Origin: Antiquaquibacter metalliresistens
Lineage (GTDB): Bacteria > Actinomycetota > Actinomycetes > Actinomycetales > Microbacteriaceae
Length of the DNA stretch: 64,000 nt
Direction of reading: 5' to 3'
Assembly (NCBI RefSeq): GCF_029211225.1
Contig: NZ_JARGEM010000001.1
Location: 1 to 64,000 of the forward strand
Under the pieces are notes generated by a model. It was given only the letters and a program-made list of their open reading frames with translations. It was not told where the DNA came from and ran no database searches. Numbering within the stretch: the first letter of the stretch is position 1; the number at the start of each line of letters is the position of its first letter. Below, one piece after another: positions 34,739 to 44,200 of this stretch. The position numbers and the translations under genes were made by a program.

Positions 34739-35950
34739 TCATCCGGCGCTGACCCGGCCCCGATCCGCCACGGGGAACCAGCGGCCGTCGAAGACCGTGC
34801 CGACCACTCGAATGTCGCGAATGTGCTCGGGGGCGACGGCGTACGGGTCCTGCGCGAGCACGGTGAACCGCGCGAGCTTGCCGGGCAGGATGCTGCCGAT
34901 CTCGTGCTCGCGGCGCCACGAGTACGCCGCCTCGATCGTCACCGCGCGCAGGGCATCGTGCACGCCGATTCGCTCCTCCGGCGCGGCGACGCGCCCCGAC
35001 ACGGTGAGGCGATTCACCGCGCACCACACGAAGCCGAGCGGTGAACTCGGACCCATCGGCAGTCGGAGTGGAACGAGAGCGGGATCCCCCTGGCGAGCAC
35101 CGAGGCGCTGCGGACCATGTGGTCGGCGCGGTCGGGGCCCAAGCCGACGCGGCCGTACTCGTCGGCGAAGCGCGTCGTGTAGTACGGGTTGGCGCTCACG
35201 ATCGCGCCGAGCCGCGCGATGCGGTCAATGAGTTCGGGGGTGCTCGTCGCGAAGTGCACGATGACGGTGCGGTGGTCGACGCGCGGGTGCTCGACCATGC
35301 AGGCCTCGAGAATGTCGAGGAGCACCGCGAGCGCCTCGTCGCCGTTGACATGGCAGTGGATCTGATACCCGGCGTTCCAGAAGCGCCGCACGCGCTCGCG
35401 CAGCACGTCCGGCTCGATGAGCCACTCCCCCATGTGCGTCGGGTCCGGGCGCCCGTCGGCGTCGAGGTAGGGGTCGTGCATCTGCATGAGCTGCGAGATG
35501 ATGGCGCCGTCGGCGAAGAGCTTGACCTGGTGGTCGAAGAACTCGAGCTTGCCGCCACCGGGCGGCGCGAGCGCGATCTGCTGCTCGGCGTCGGCGAGCA
35601 CGTCGTCGAGCGCGATGCCCCGATCGACCTGGGAGCGCCCATCGACAAGGAAGCTCGTGGCGAAGGGAGTGTCATCCGCGCCGAGGATCGCCTGGTAGAG
35701 CCGCCAGAGGTCGGGGGTGAACAGCGCGCCAGGCTCGTTGACCGCGGTGACGCCGTTGGCGTGGAGGGTCGCGACGAGCTGCGTGAGCCCTCGGGTCATG
35801 CGCTCGGGCGTGAGGATGTACGGCGTGAGCGCCGGCAGCAGCAGGTTCATCCCCTGCTCCCACCAGTGGCCGGCGGCCCAGTCGACCATCGTGCTCGCCG
35901 CGCCGTGACTCTGCATCTGCGCCTCGGTCACGCCGATACGGGCGATGGCC
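34739..35950 (-). pseudogene. Amidohydrolase (YtcJ-like), truncated and frameshifted
   Basis: On the minus strand a frame from about 35950 reads a YtcJ-type amidohydrolase: GVTAVNEPGALFTPDLWRLY, KLFADGAIISQ, CHVNGDEALAVLLDIL, VIVHFATSTPELIDRI. Around 35061, after SFHSD, the frame shifts by one base; reading resumes at PMGPSSPLGFVW and runs to a normal C-terminus (GSILPGKLARFTVLAQDPYA). The first 200 or so residues, including the first metal ligands, are missing and replaced by a dehydrogenase fragment. It is certainly non-functional as it stands. Confidence 0.85.
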
Positions 35951-35951
35951 G

Positions 35952-36126
35952 CGGAGCCCGGAGACGAAGGATGCCTCGTCCGACAGCAGCCACGCGATCG
36001 TCTGGGCGATCTCGATGGGCTTGGAGGCGTGAGAAGGCCTGGCCGATACCGGCGGACGTTTGCCGCGGCATCCAGACCGCCGAAGGCTGCGACAGCCTCG
36101 CGCACCATGCGCGACGCGTCGTCGGC
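35952..36126 (-). pseudogene. Remnant of a short-chain dehydrogenase
   Basis: Two pieces in different frames: RMVREAVAAFGGLDAAANV (36055-36126 region), typical of the SDR segment around NNAG, and ASKPIEIAQTIAWLLSDEAS followed by FVSG (about 35952-36040), typical of the SDR C-terminal part. The catalytic middle (Ser, Tyr-x-x-x-Lys) and the N-terminal Rossmann motif are gone. The fragment joins the amidohydrolase remnant, so a deletion created the junction near 35950. Confidence 0.75.
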
Positions 36127-36133
36127 GCGCGCT

Positions 36134-36340
36134 CGACCCGACCGACAGTCGGTCTTCGAGATCGGCGACCGCATGATCGACAAGCTCACCGAGGGGTGGG
36201 CGCCCAGCGACATTGCCACGCTGAACGACCTGCTGGCTCGGCTCGCGCGCAACGCGGTGGCGTTCGCGCGAGGGCTGGAAGCGACCGAGCCCGGCACGCA
36301 CGGAACGCCCCGAGCGGGGCAGGCCGGTCCCGAAGGGTGA
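36134..36340 (+). pseudogene. C-terminal remnant of a MarR-like regulator
   Basis: The plus frame ending at 36340 reads SVFEIGDRMIDKLTEGWAPS and continues DIATLNDLLARLARNAVAFA, which looks like the last two helices of a MarR-family dimerisation domain. There is no helix-turn-helix before it; the preceding bases belong to the dehydrogenase remnant on the other strand. It probably regulated the lost dehydrogenase. Confidence 0.5.
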
Positions 36341-36367
36341 ACCGACCCGCCCTGCTCAGGGCGTTCC
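36302..36367. terminator. Inverted repeat after the first large phosphoesterase gene
   Basis: GGAACGCCCCGAGCGGGGC (36302-36320) pairs with GCCCTGCTCAGGGCGTTCC (36349-36367) with two mismatches, and the left arm itself forms a small hairpin. It lies 17 bases past the stop of the minus-strand phosphoesterase gene, so it may terminate it. Confidence 0.5.
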
Positions 36368-36383
36368 GCGCTGCGGGCTGCGA

Positions 36384-39300
36384 CTAGCGCACGGCCCGCC
36401 GGCGCCTCACGGCGATCAGCGCGACACCGCCCAGCAGCAGCAGGCCGAGCGCGAGCCCGCTGATGCCGAGCGTGCGGCCGAGGTCGCTGCCGGTGAAGGC
36501 CAGGCCGCTGATCTTCAGCGGCGTCCAGCCGATCAACGAGCCGTCGAGGGCCTGCACCACCAGACGGTGGTCACCCGCGGCCACTCCGGCCGGCAGCGTC
36601 ACCGTCACGGTGCCCGCCGGGCTCACCGTGAAGGTGCCGAGCAGCACCGGCGTGGAGTGGAGCCACACCCGCACCTGCTCGCCGGCGTGGTCGGTGCCGA
36701 CCGTGATGACGACCTTCTCACCGGCGGTCGTGCTGGACGGCGTCGCCGTGACACCGCCGGACGGCGCACCATCGAGCACCGAGTCGGGCACGGGCGTCGG
36801 CTCGGGATCGGTCGGATCCGTCGGGTCGGTCGGGTTGATGAACGCGTCGTACAGCCCCGCGATGTCGCCCGGGGTGAGCGGGTTCGACCAGATGCGGGCC
36901 GACGAGATCATGCCGGTGAAGGGATTCGACACCCCGTTGCCGGGCGCCGCGTCGCCGCCGATGACCCAGTTCGCCGTGCCATCGCCCGGCGCCGAGGGCG
37001 CTTTCGCGCCCCCCGTCTCCGCGGCGAGTTCGCCGTTGACGTAGATGCGCTCGCTGGCGAGATCGTTCGTCGCGACCACCTGGTACCAGGTGTCGTAGTC
37101 GAGCGCCACCGACAGGCGGTCGTCAGCGCTCGGCTCGGTCCAGAGGGTCACGCAGTAGTCGTGGCCCGCCTTCTGCTCCGTGGTCAGGAAGCAATCGCTC
37201 GAGCCGATCTTGTACGCATCGAATCCGACGCCAGCGCCCTGCTGGTTGCTGAAGACGTTCTGGTACTCGTTCCAGGGCGACGACGACGACATGTTGAACG
37301 TCGACTCGAAGCTGTACCCGTCGTTCTGCAGGGCGTAGTCCGACTCGCTCCACGCCGTGCGGTACGAGAGGTCGTTGCTGTTGGCAAACGTCGCCACCGG
37401 CTTGCGGAGCTCCTCGTTCATCGAGATCGGCGCTCCGGTCACACGGGTGAACTCGCGGTCGTAGGGCGAGTGGTCCGTGAGGGCCGCACCATCGGCGACA
37501 CCCGTACGGCTCGCATTCCAGAAGTCGACGTCGAGCATGTCGGCCGCGGGAACCTCGTCGCTGGTGCCGGAGGTGGCGCCGAGCGTCACCGTCACGGAGT
37601 ATCGTGCAGCGTTGTCGTTGCCCGCTCCATCGGTCGCGGCGTACACCAGGGTGTACCGTCCGGGCAGCTGCGGCGTGAAGACACCACCCGCGCCCGTCGT
37701 CGACACCACGTCGTCACCCCACGGCCCGATCACGGTGATCGACGTCTGCTCGAGCACACCGGAGTCGTCGACCGACTCCAGGGCTGGGAACGAGTAGGCC
37801 ACACCGGTCGTGCCGGTTGTCGCGAGCGCCGAGACCGCGCGCACCGCCGGCAGCACGTGGTCGATGCCGGGCTGCGCCTGGTGGGCGATCCGCGCCATCT
37901 CGATGTCGGTGAGCGGCACCGAGAAGCCACGCGCAACCGTGACCTCGCCGTCGAGCGGGTTGACGATGCCGCCCGACCCGTTGGACGAGCCTCCCGCGAC
38001 GAAGAAGTAGGCGTAGCCCGGGATGCCGAGCGCCGGCGCGATCTGCGCGTCGACGTTCGTCGTGCCCAGCTGCTCACCGTTGACCCACATGTCGAGCACG
38101 GAACCCGTGAAGCGCAGCGCGACGTGGTAGGGCTGCCCGTACGAGATCGTCCGCTGCCAGTCGGTCGGCTCGCTCTCACCTTGGATGACGGCGATGGCCG
38201 ACAGCGTGCCGTGAGTGGCATCCAGCGCGCTCACCCTCAGCACGATCTCGAGTGCGCCCGGCTGGCCGTAGGCGAGCACGTCGCCCGGGCCGTCCGCGAC
38301 GAACGCGGCGTCCTCGGTGAAACCGTCGACGACGGTCGCCTTATCGGCCTCGCTGAACATCGCCTGCACCGGCATTGAGGTCGCCGGGCCCGATGCGGTC
38401 GAATTCAGCAGCGTGTACGGGATCGCGTTGGTCGAGACATCCGTGAGCGTCTCGACGTCGACATCGATGATGTCCGCGACCGGCATGGGCGCACTGTGGT
38501 CGACGAAGCTCGAGATCTGGTCCGCGCCGACGCCCGCGGTGCGGAAGGTGGTCGTCAGCGGCTCGCCGACCTTCGCCCACGCGTTGATCGGGGAGATGCG
38601 GATCTCGTAGTCGGTGCCCGGCTGCAGGTTCCAGACGTCGTGGCCAACCGTCGCCGGCATCGGCATCACGTAGTACTGCGACCAGCGCTGGAACGAGAGC
38701 ACCGTCTGCGCGGTGTTCGAGTTCACGACCTCGACGAGGTACTTCTGCACGATGTCGTGCACGTCGTTGGGTGCGGGCTCGGCCTGCGTCCAGTCGACCT
38801 GTGCCTTGTCCTCACCGATGCTCGTCACCGTGATCGTGTCGTCCTCCTGCCAGACCGGGCCGGCGGTGTGGTCGGCGCGGGCGTCGCCGAGGGGGAAGCG
38901 CTCCTCGAAGGTCGCGGACTCGTCGAGCGAGTCGGCGACATCCCACTCCCAGATCGTCGGCTCCCACATGTCGGCCTGCAGGTCGTAGTTGGTGATCTTC
39001 ACCTTGCTGCCGTCGACCTCCACGATCGCGGTCTCACGGTTGTTGCCCGCGTCATCCGGGGTCGAGTCGGACAGCGTGTGGCTGTTGGCGCCGACCACGC
39101 CGCTCTCCATCTCGTAGTAGGCCAGCGGCGGCGCGTTGACGGTCGTGAAACCGCCGCCCGCCTCCGTGCCCTGCCAGATCGAGGTGGGGATGTGGTTGGG
39201 GGTGTGGATGTGACCGCCCCAGACGACCGCCTGCGGGTAGTCCTCGAGGAACGAGTCGAAGTTGTTGCCGCAGCCGGTGGCCAGGCCATCGCCGTACCAC

Positions 39301-41015
39301 TCGTTCGAGACGTAGTGGGTGCAGCGGATCGGGTGGTGCACGAGCACGAAGATCGGCTTCTCCGGCTCCTCGGCGGTGATCGCCGCGAGGCGAGTTTCGA
39401 GCCAAGCGGCCGCGTAGCCGTAGCCGCCCGAGGAGGCGACCGTCGGCGTCCCAGAAGACTCCGTGCCCGCGGCCGCGGTCTCGTCTTCGGCGAACTCGCC
39501 CGAGCCCGGGCTCACCGTGATCACGTGGTAACCGTTCACGACGTAGTCCGCGTTCGGGCGCTGCCCGGTAGCGGTCTCGAAGAGCGCGTAGTCGCCGAAC
39601 TGTCCGCCCGCGACGTCGTGGTTGCCGAGCGAGGCGTAGTGCTCGATGCCGTAGCCGGCGACCGAGTCGATGGTGTTCTTCAGCGCCACGTACTCGGCCT
39701 CGGTGTTGCCGTTGGTGAGGTCACCAGGCCAGAGCGTCGTCTCCACACCCTGGGCGGCCCAGAAGTCGTAGGCCTCGACGAGCTCGGTCCAGTTGTCGTG
39801 GATGTCACCGATCGCCGAGAACTTCCAGTCGGTCACGCCGTCGGCGGTCGACTCGGGCGCTGCGGGCGTCTCCGGCCCCGTCGGCAGTTCGGCGTCGCCG
39901 CCGGCGACGAGGTACTCGACGGTGCCGACGTTGCCGGCGTCGTCCACTGCCTGGTAGGTGAGGGTGTAGACGCCGTCGACGGTGGGGGTGAACGACCGGG
40001 TCTCGAGGTCGAGCGGTGCGGTGACGTCGTCGGGGCCGGTCACCGAGATCGACAACGCGGGCTCGGCGTCGAAGTCGTCGATCGCCTCGATGCCGGGAGC
40101 GACGTACGCGACGTTCAGCGCTGCGTGGTCGGCCGGCGTCGTCACCGCGCGCACGACCGGAGCGACGGTGTCATCGGCGAAGCCGCCCGAGACCGCCAGG
40201 CGGTAGGCGTTCATGTCGTCGATGGGGTCGGAGTAGATGCGGGCGACGGCGAGACCGCCGACCAGGCGCGCCGAGGAGTTGCCGCTGCTGTCGACGTCAC
40301 CGCCGATGATCCAGGTGCGCGCCGCCGAGGGCGGTGTGGTCAGGGTCGCGGAGCCCGCGGCCGTCGAGCTGATCAGATCGCCGTTGACATAGACCTTCTT
40401 GTCGACACCGTCGAAGGTGGCGATGACGTGCACCCACTCGCCATAGCGGTAGGTCGCCGTCGGCAGGGCGCCGTAGCCGCCGCTGGTCGTATGCGCGTAG
40501 ATCTCGATGCCGCCATGCTGCGCGTCCGGGCCGGGCACGAGCTCGATGCCGAAGCCCGCGGACTGCATGTTGCCGATGACGTCCTGGTACCCGGAGGTGA
40601 TCGGGGTGTCGACCTTGAACACCGCCTCGAGGGAGGCTCCGTCGTTCTCCAGCACGTAGTCGGCGTCGGACCACGCCGCGCCCCACGCCTGCGAGCCGTC
40701 GAGGTTCGCGACCCAGCCGAGCGTGGGGTCTTCGACCGTCGTGCCGGCGATCGGCTTCGGCGTCAGTGCATGAGCCGCCGCCGAGACGTCGGTCGCGGCT
40801 CCGTCGGCGGCGAACTCGACATCGAGCAGGTCGGCCGTCGGCAGGGATGCCGCCACGGCATCCCAGGTGACGTCCTCAGGTGCGGGGGCCGCGAGGGCAG
40901 GGCTCGTGACGACGATGGTCGTGGTTGCGAGCGCCGCCATGACCGTCGCGGCGAGACCGCGGGCGAGCCAGGTGCGCAAGGCGGGGCGGGGGGATGTGCT
41001 GCTGCGGCGAGACAT
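36384..41015 (-). CDS. Giant secreted LAxTG-anchored metallophosphoesterase 1
   Basis: 1543 residues from ATG 41013-41015 (GGAG five bases upstream). Order: signal peptide (1-43, ending SPALA), laminin-G-like domain (about 45-275), Ig-like domain, calcineurin-like phosphoesterase (about 385-670) with GDIHD, GDLTNGN, GNHD, VHHPIRC and GHIHTPNH, a fibronectin-III-like part, two more laminin-G-like domains, a PTDPTDP linker, a β-domain, LAFTG (about 1505), a membrane helix and RRRR. All metal-binding motifs are intact. LAxTG is the class E sortase signal of actinobacteria. Substrate unknown; extracellular phosphomonoester or diester cleavage is likely. Confidence 0.9.
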   Translation of the reverse strand: MSRRSSTSPRPALRTWLARGLAATVMAALATTTIVVTSPALAAPAPEDVTWDAVAASLPTADLLDVEFAADGAATDVSAAAHALTPKPIAGTTVEDPTLGWVANLDGSQAWGAAWSDADYVLENDGASLEAVFKVDTPITSGYQDVIGNMQSAGFGIELVPGPDAQHGGIEIYAHTTSGGYGALPTATYRYGEWVHVIATFDGVDKKVYVNGDLISSTAAGSATLTTPPSAARTWIIGGDVDSSGNSSARLVGGLAVARIYSDPIDDMNAYRLAVSGGFADDTVAPVVRAVTTPADHAALNVAYVAPGIEAIDDFDAEPALSISVTGPDDVTAPLDLETRSFTPTVDGVYTLTYQAVDDAGNVGTVEYLVAGGDAELPTGPETPAAPESTADGVTDWKFSAIGDIHDNWTELVEAYDFWAAQGVETTLWPGDLTNGNTEAEYVALKNTIDSVAGYGIEHYASLGNHDVAGGQFGDYALFETATGQRPNADYVVNGYHVITVSPGSGEFAEDETAAAGTESSGTPTVASSGGYGYAAAWLETRLAAITAEEPEKPIFVLVHHPIRCTHYVSNEWYGDGLATGCGNNFDSFLEDYPQAVVWGGHIHTPNHIPTSIWQGTEAGGGFTTVNAPPLAYYEMESGVVGANSHTLSDSTPDDAGNNRETAIVEVDGSKVKITNYDLQADMWEPTIWEWDVADSLDESATFEERFPLGDARADHTAGPVWQEDDTITVTSIGEDKAQVDWTQAEPAPNDVHDIVQKYLVEVVNSNTAQTVLSFQRWSQYYVMPMPATVGHDVWNLQPGTDYEIRISPINAWAKVGEPLTTTFRTAGVGADQISSFVDHSAPMPVADIIDVDVETLTDVSTNAIPYTLLNSTASGPATSMPVQAMFSEADKATVVDGFTEDAAFVADGPGDVLAYGQPGALEIVLRVSALDATHGTLSAIAVIQGESEPTDWQRTISYGQPYHVALRFTGSVLDMWVNGEQLGTTNVDAQIAPALGIPGYAYFFVAGGSSNGSGGIVNPLDGEVTVARGFSVPLTDIEMARIAHQAQPGIDHVLPAVRAVSALATTGTTGVAYSFPALESVDDSGVLEQTSITVIGPWGDDVVSTTGAGGVFTPQLPGRYTLVYAATDGAGNDNAARYSVTVTLGATSGTSDEVPAADMLDVDFWNASRTGVADGAALTDHSPYDREFTRVTGAPISMNEELRKPVATFANSNDLSYRTAWSESDYALQNDGYSFESTFNMSSSSPWNEYQNVFSNQQGAGVGFDAYKIGSSDCFLTTEQKAGHDYCVTLWTEPSADDRLSVALDYDTWYQVVATNDLASERIYVNGELAAETGGAKAPSAPGDGTANWVIGGDAAPGNGVSNPFTGMISSARIWSNPLTPGDIAGLYDAFINPTDPTDPTDPEPTPVPDSVLDGAPSGGVTATPSSTTAGEKVVITVGTDHAGEQVRVWLHSTPVLLGTFTVSPAGTVTVTLPAGVAAGDHRLVVQALDGSLIGWTPLKISGLAFTGSDLGRTLGISGLALGLLLLGGVALIAVRRRRAVR

Positions 41016-41218
41016 GACGCTCCGATGACGAGGGCCGATTGGGTACCGCAACAGACCAGCTTCGGGAAGCGACGCCGAGGTGAACAGAAGTCGTCAGGAG
41101 CGCCGCGACGCGCCGTTTTGACGGAATTCGTGAGCCCACTGTGCACAGTGAGCCCCCGGACGGGGGGTGCGGCGGCGGGTCGGGCGAAGCCGATCGGGCG
41201 GGGCGGGGCATCCCGTGC

Positions 41219-41275
41219 GCGCGCAGCGACGAGCGGGCCGAGGGATGATCCCCCGGCCCGCTCTTCGCTGCGCGC
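41219..41275 (-). terminator. Terminator of the second phosphoesterase gene
   Basis: A stem of about 25 bp: GCGCGCAGCGA-GAGCGGGCCG on the left against CGGCCCGCTC-TCGCTGCGCGC on the right, with two mismatches and a short central loop (GATGATC). It begins three bases after the stop. The rest of the 263-bp gap holds the likely promoter of the first phosphoesterase gene; nothing else is seen. Confidence 0.75.
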
Positions 41276-41278
41276 AGG

Positions 41279-44200
41279 TCAGCGCGCCGCTCGCCGCCGC
41301 CCCACGACGAGGAGCGCGATGGTGCCGAACAGCAGCAGCGCGAGCGCAAGTCCGACGGGCCCACGGATGTCGGTTCCGGTGTAGGCGAGGCCCTTGACCT
41401 CGATCGCCGTCCAGCCGATCAGCGAGCCGTCGAGCGCCTGCACGACGAGTCGGTGCGAGCCCGCGGCGACCCCGGCCGGAAGCGTCACCGTCACGTTTCC
41501 GGCGCTGCTGACCACGTAGGATCCCAGCAACGTCGGGGTGGAGTGCAGCCAGATCCGAACCTCATGGCCCGCCTGCGCTGCACCGACGGTGACGACGAGC
41601 TGCTCGCCCGGGGTCGTGATGGAGGGCGTCGCCATGACACCGCCCCGGGGAGCGCCGTCGAGCACCGAGTCGGGCACCGGCGTGGGCTCCGGATCGGTGG
41701 GATCCGTCGGTCCGGTCGGCTCGGTCACCGTCAGGGTCAGCGGCGTCACGAGACGCATGTAGCCGTCGTTGTAGAGGAACTCCACGCGGTACCGCCCGAC
41801 CGGCAGCACGTCGCTGAACGTGATCGAGCCGGTCGCGTTCGGTGCGTACTCCCATGCCAGGGATGCGCTGGTGCCGGGCTCGCCCTGATCGACCGAGTAG
41901 ATGCCGATCCAGTTCAGCGCGTTCGCCGGCGTCGTCGAGTAGTCGACGGTGAACGGGGTGCCGTGCTCGACGCTGTCGGCGCTCAGCGAGATCGAGTGCG
42001 CGACCGAGACCGTGACCGCAGGCGTCGTCGCTGACTCGGTGAGCGCCCCGCTCGTGGCCGTCATCGCGACGGTGATCGCGGTACCGACCGGGAACGCGGA
42101 GCCGAGCTCGAGCGTGCGTGCCGTCGCACCCGGAATGTCGACGCCGTCGGCCTTCCACTGGTACGCATAGGTCGGGTCCGTGAGGCTCCACCCCGAGCCC
42201 GGCATCGCGGTGAGCGTCTGACCTGGCGTCGGCGTGCCGGCGATCACCGGGGCCGGGGTCGGGGCCGCAGCGACGACGTTGATCGTGAACGCCGAGCCGA
42301 TGAAGTTGCCCGTCGTGTCGTTGTAGACGAGGCACACCTTCTGCGTCGTGCCCGCCGCCCAGCCGCTGGTGCTGAACGTGCGGGTACCGCTCTGCACCGC
42401 CGTCGAGCCCGCGGTCTGCGTGCCGCTGTTGAGGTACATCCACTTGGTGGACGGCGAGGAGCACGACGACTTGTTGTAGACGCCGATCCAGTTCGTGCGG
42501 CTCAGCCGGTCGGTGGTCGCCCCGAACCGGAACGTGATCGGCTGTCCGACCACGACGGTCGAGGTGTCCGAGGTGACCGCGACCGCCGTGAGCGGGAGCC
42601 GGTCGCCGATGACACCTGCGGGCGCCGCCTGGTCGTTGTGGAGCAGGCATGCCGTGTAGGAGCCGTAGGTCCAGTTCGCCGTCGCGAACGAGACCGTGCC
42701 GGTGGCGAGCGCCTCGGTGCCGGCGGTCTGCGTACCGCTGTTCGTGTAGGCCCAAGCGACCGGCGTGCCCTCGCAGGTGGCCGCCTTGTAGACCGCGACC
42801 TTGTTGGTCGCACTCGACTTGGACGCCGGATCGGTGAACGCGATGGCGAGCGGGATGCCCGGGGTCACCGCCCTGGTGGTCGTGCTCAACACCGCGCCGC
42901 CGGGAGCCTGCGGCTCCCCGTCCGGGTCGCCCCCCGCGGTGGTGAAGCTCTGCGTGAGCGGCACGCCGGCCTTGCCCCAGGCGTTGTACGGCGTGATCAG
43001 CGCCTGGTACTGCGTGCCCGCCACGAGACCGGTGAAGGTCTTGCTGCGCGTCGCCGGCAGCGGGGTGACGTAGAACCCGGATGCCTGCGTCACGTTCTGC
43101 ACGCGGGCTCCCGTCGATTGGTTCACGAGCTCGTAGCGGTAGTAGTACGTGATGTCCTGCACGTCGTTCGGCGCGGGAACCGCCTGCGGGTGGGTGAGCG
43201 TCACCGCGGTCTCGGTGAGGCCCGTCAGCGCGACGGTGGCACCGCCGGTCCACAGCGGCCCCGAGGTCGCGAGCGCGCGGGCGTCACCGAGCGGGAAGCG
43301 CTCCGGGTAGTCGAGCTCGGGGTCGAGGCTGTCCGCGACATCCCAGGTCCAGGTCTGGTCGATCCAGTTGTCGCCGAGGAGGTCGTAGCTGCGGATCGTC
43401 ACGACACTGCCGGTGACCTCGACCACCGCGGTCTGGCGGTTGTCGCCTGCGTCGTTCGGTGTGTCGTCCCCGCCGTTCGCCGCCGGGTCGATGTACATCG
43501 TCGCCATCGAGGGGGCGTTGACGCTCGTGAAGCCGCCGCCGGTCTCGGTGCCCTGCCAGATGGAGGTCGGGATGTTGTTCGGCGTGTGGTTGTGGCCGGA
43601 CCAGACGACCGCCTGGGGGTAGTCCTCGAGCAGCGAGTCGAAGCCGTCGCCGCATCCGGTGGCAACGCCCGAGCCGTACCAGAGGTTCGAGGTGTAGTGG
43701 GTGCAGCGGATCGGGGCGTGCACGAGGATGAACACCGGCCGGTCCGGATGCTCGGCAGTGTCGGCCGCGAGCCGGGACTCGAGCCACGGGGTCGCGTAGG
43801 CGTAGTCCATGCTGTTGACGACGGAGGGCTTGCCGGTGCTCTCGTCGAGCGTCCCCGCGCCGGGGCTGACCGCGATGAAGTGGTAGCCGTTGATCTCGTA
43901 GTCGGCGTTCGGAGCCAGGCCGGTGGCACCGCGGAACAGGTCGTAGTCCTGAATGCCCGAGTACGTGTCGTGGTTGCCGAGCGCGGCGACGAGGGCGCGG
44001 TCGCCCTGCCGCTCGTCGATGACCTGCTTGATGCCGTTGTACTCGCTCGCGGTGCCGTTGTTGGTCAGGTCGCCGACGAACAGGGTCGCATCGAGGCCGA
44101 GGGTGTCGTAGAAGTCATAGGTCTCGCGCAGCTCGGTCCAGCTGTCGTGGATGTCGCCGATCGCACCGAAGGAGACGTGCGGCTCCTGCGGGTCGACGGG

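Noticed and set aside
35014-36297. Intact 427-residue amidohydrolase
   Set aside because: The N-terminal third is a dehydrogenase remnant in mixed frames and the C-terminal end is cut by a one-base frameshift near 35061.
38496-41384. 962-codon plus-strand open frame
   Set aside because: Antisense shadow of the first large phosphoesterase, whose own frame has signal peptide, active-site motifs and anchor.
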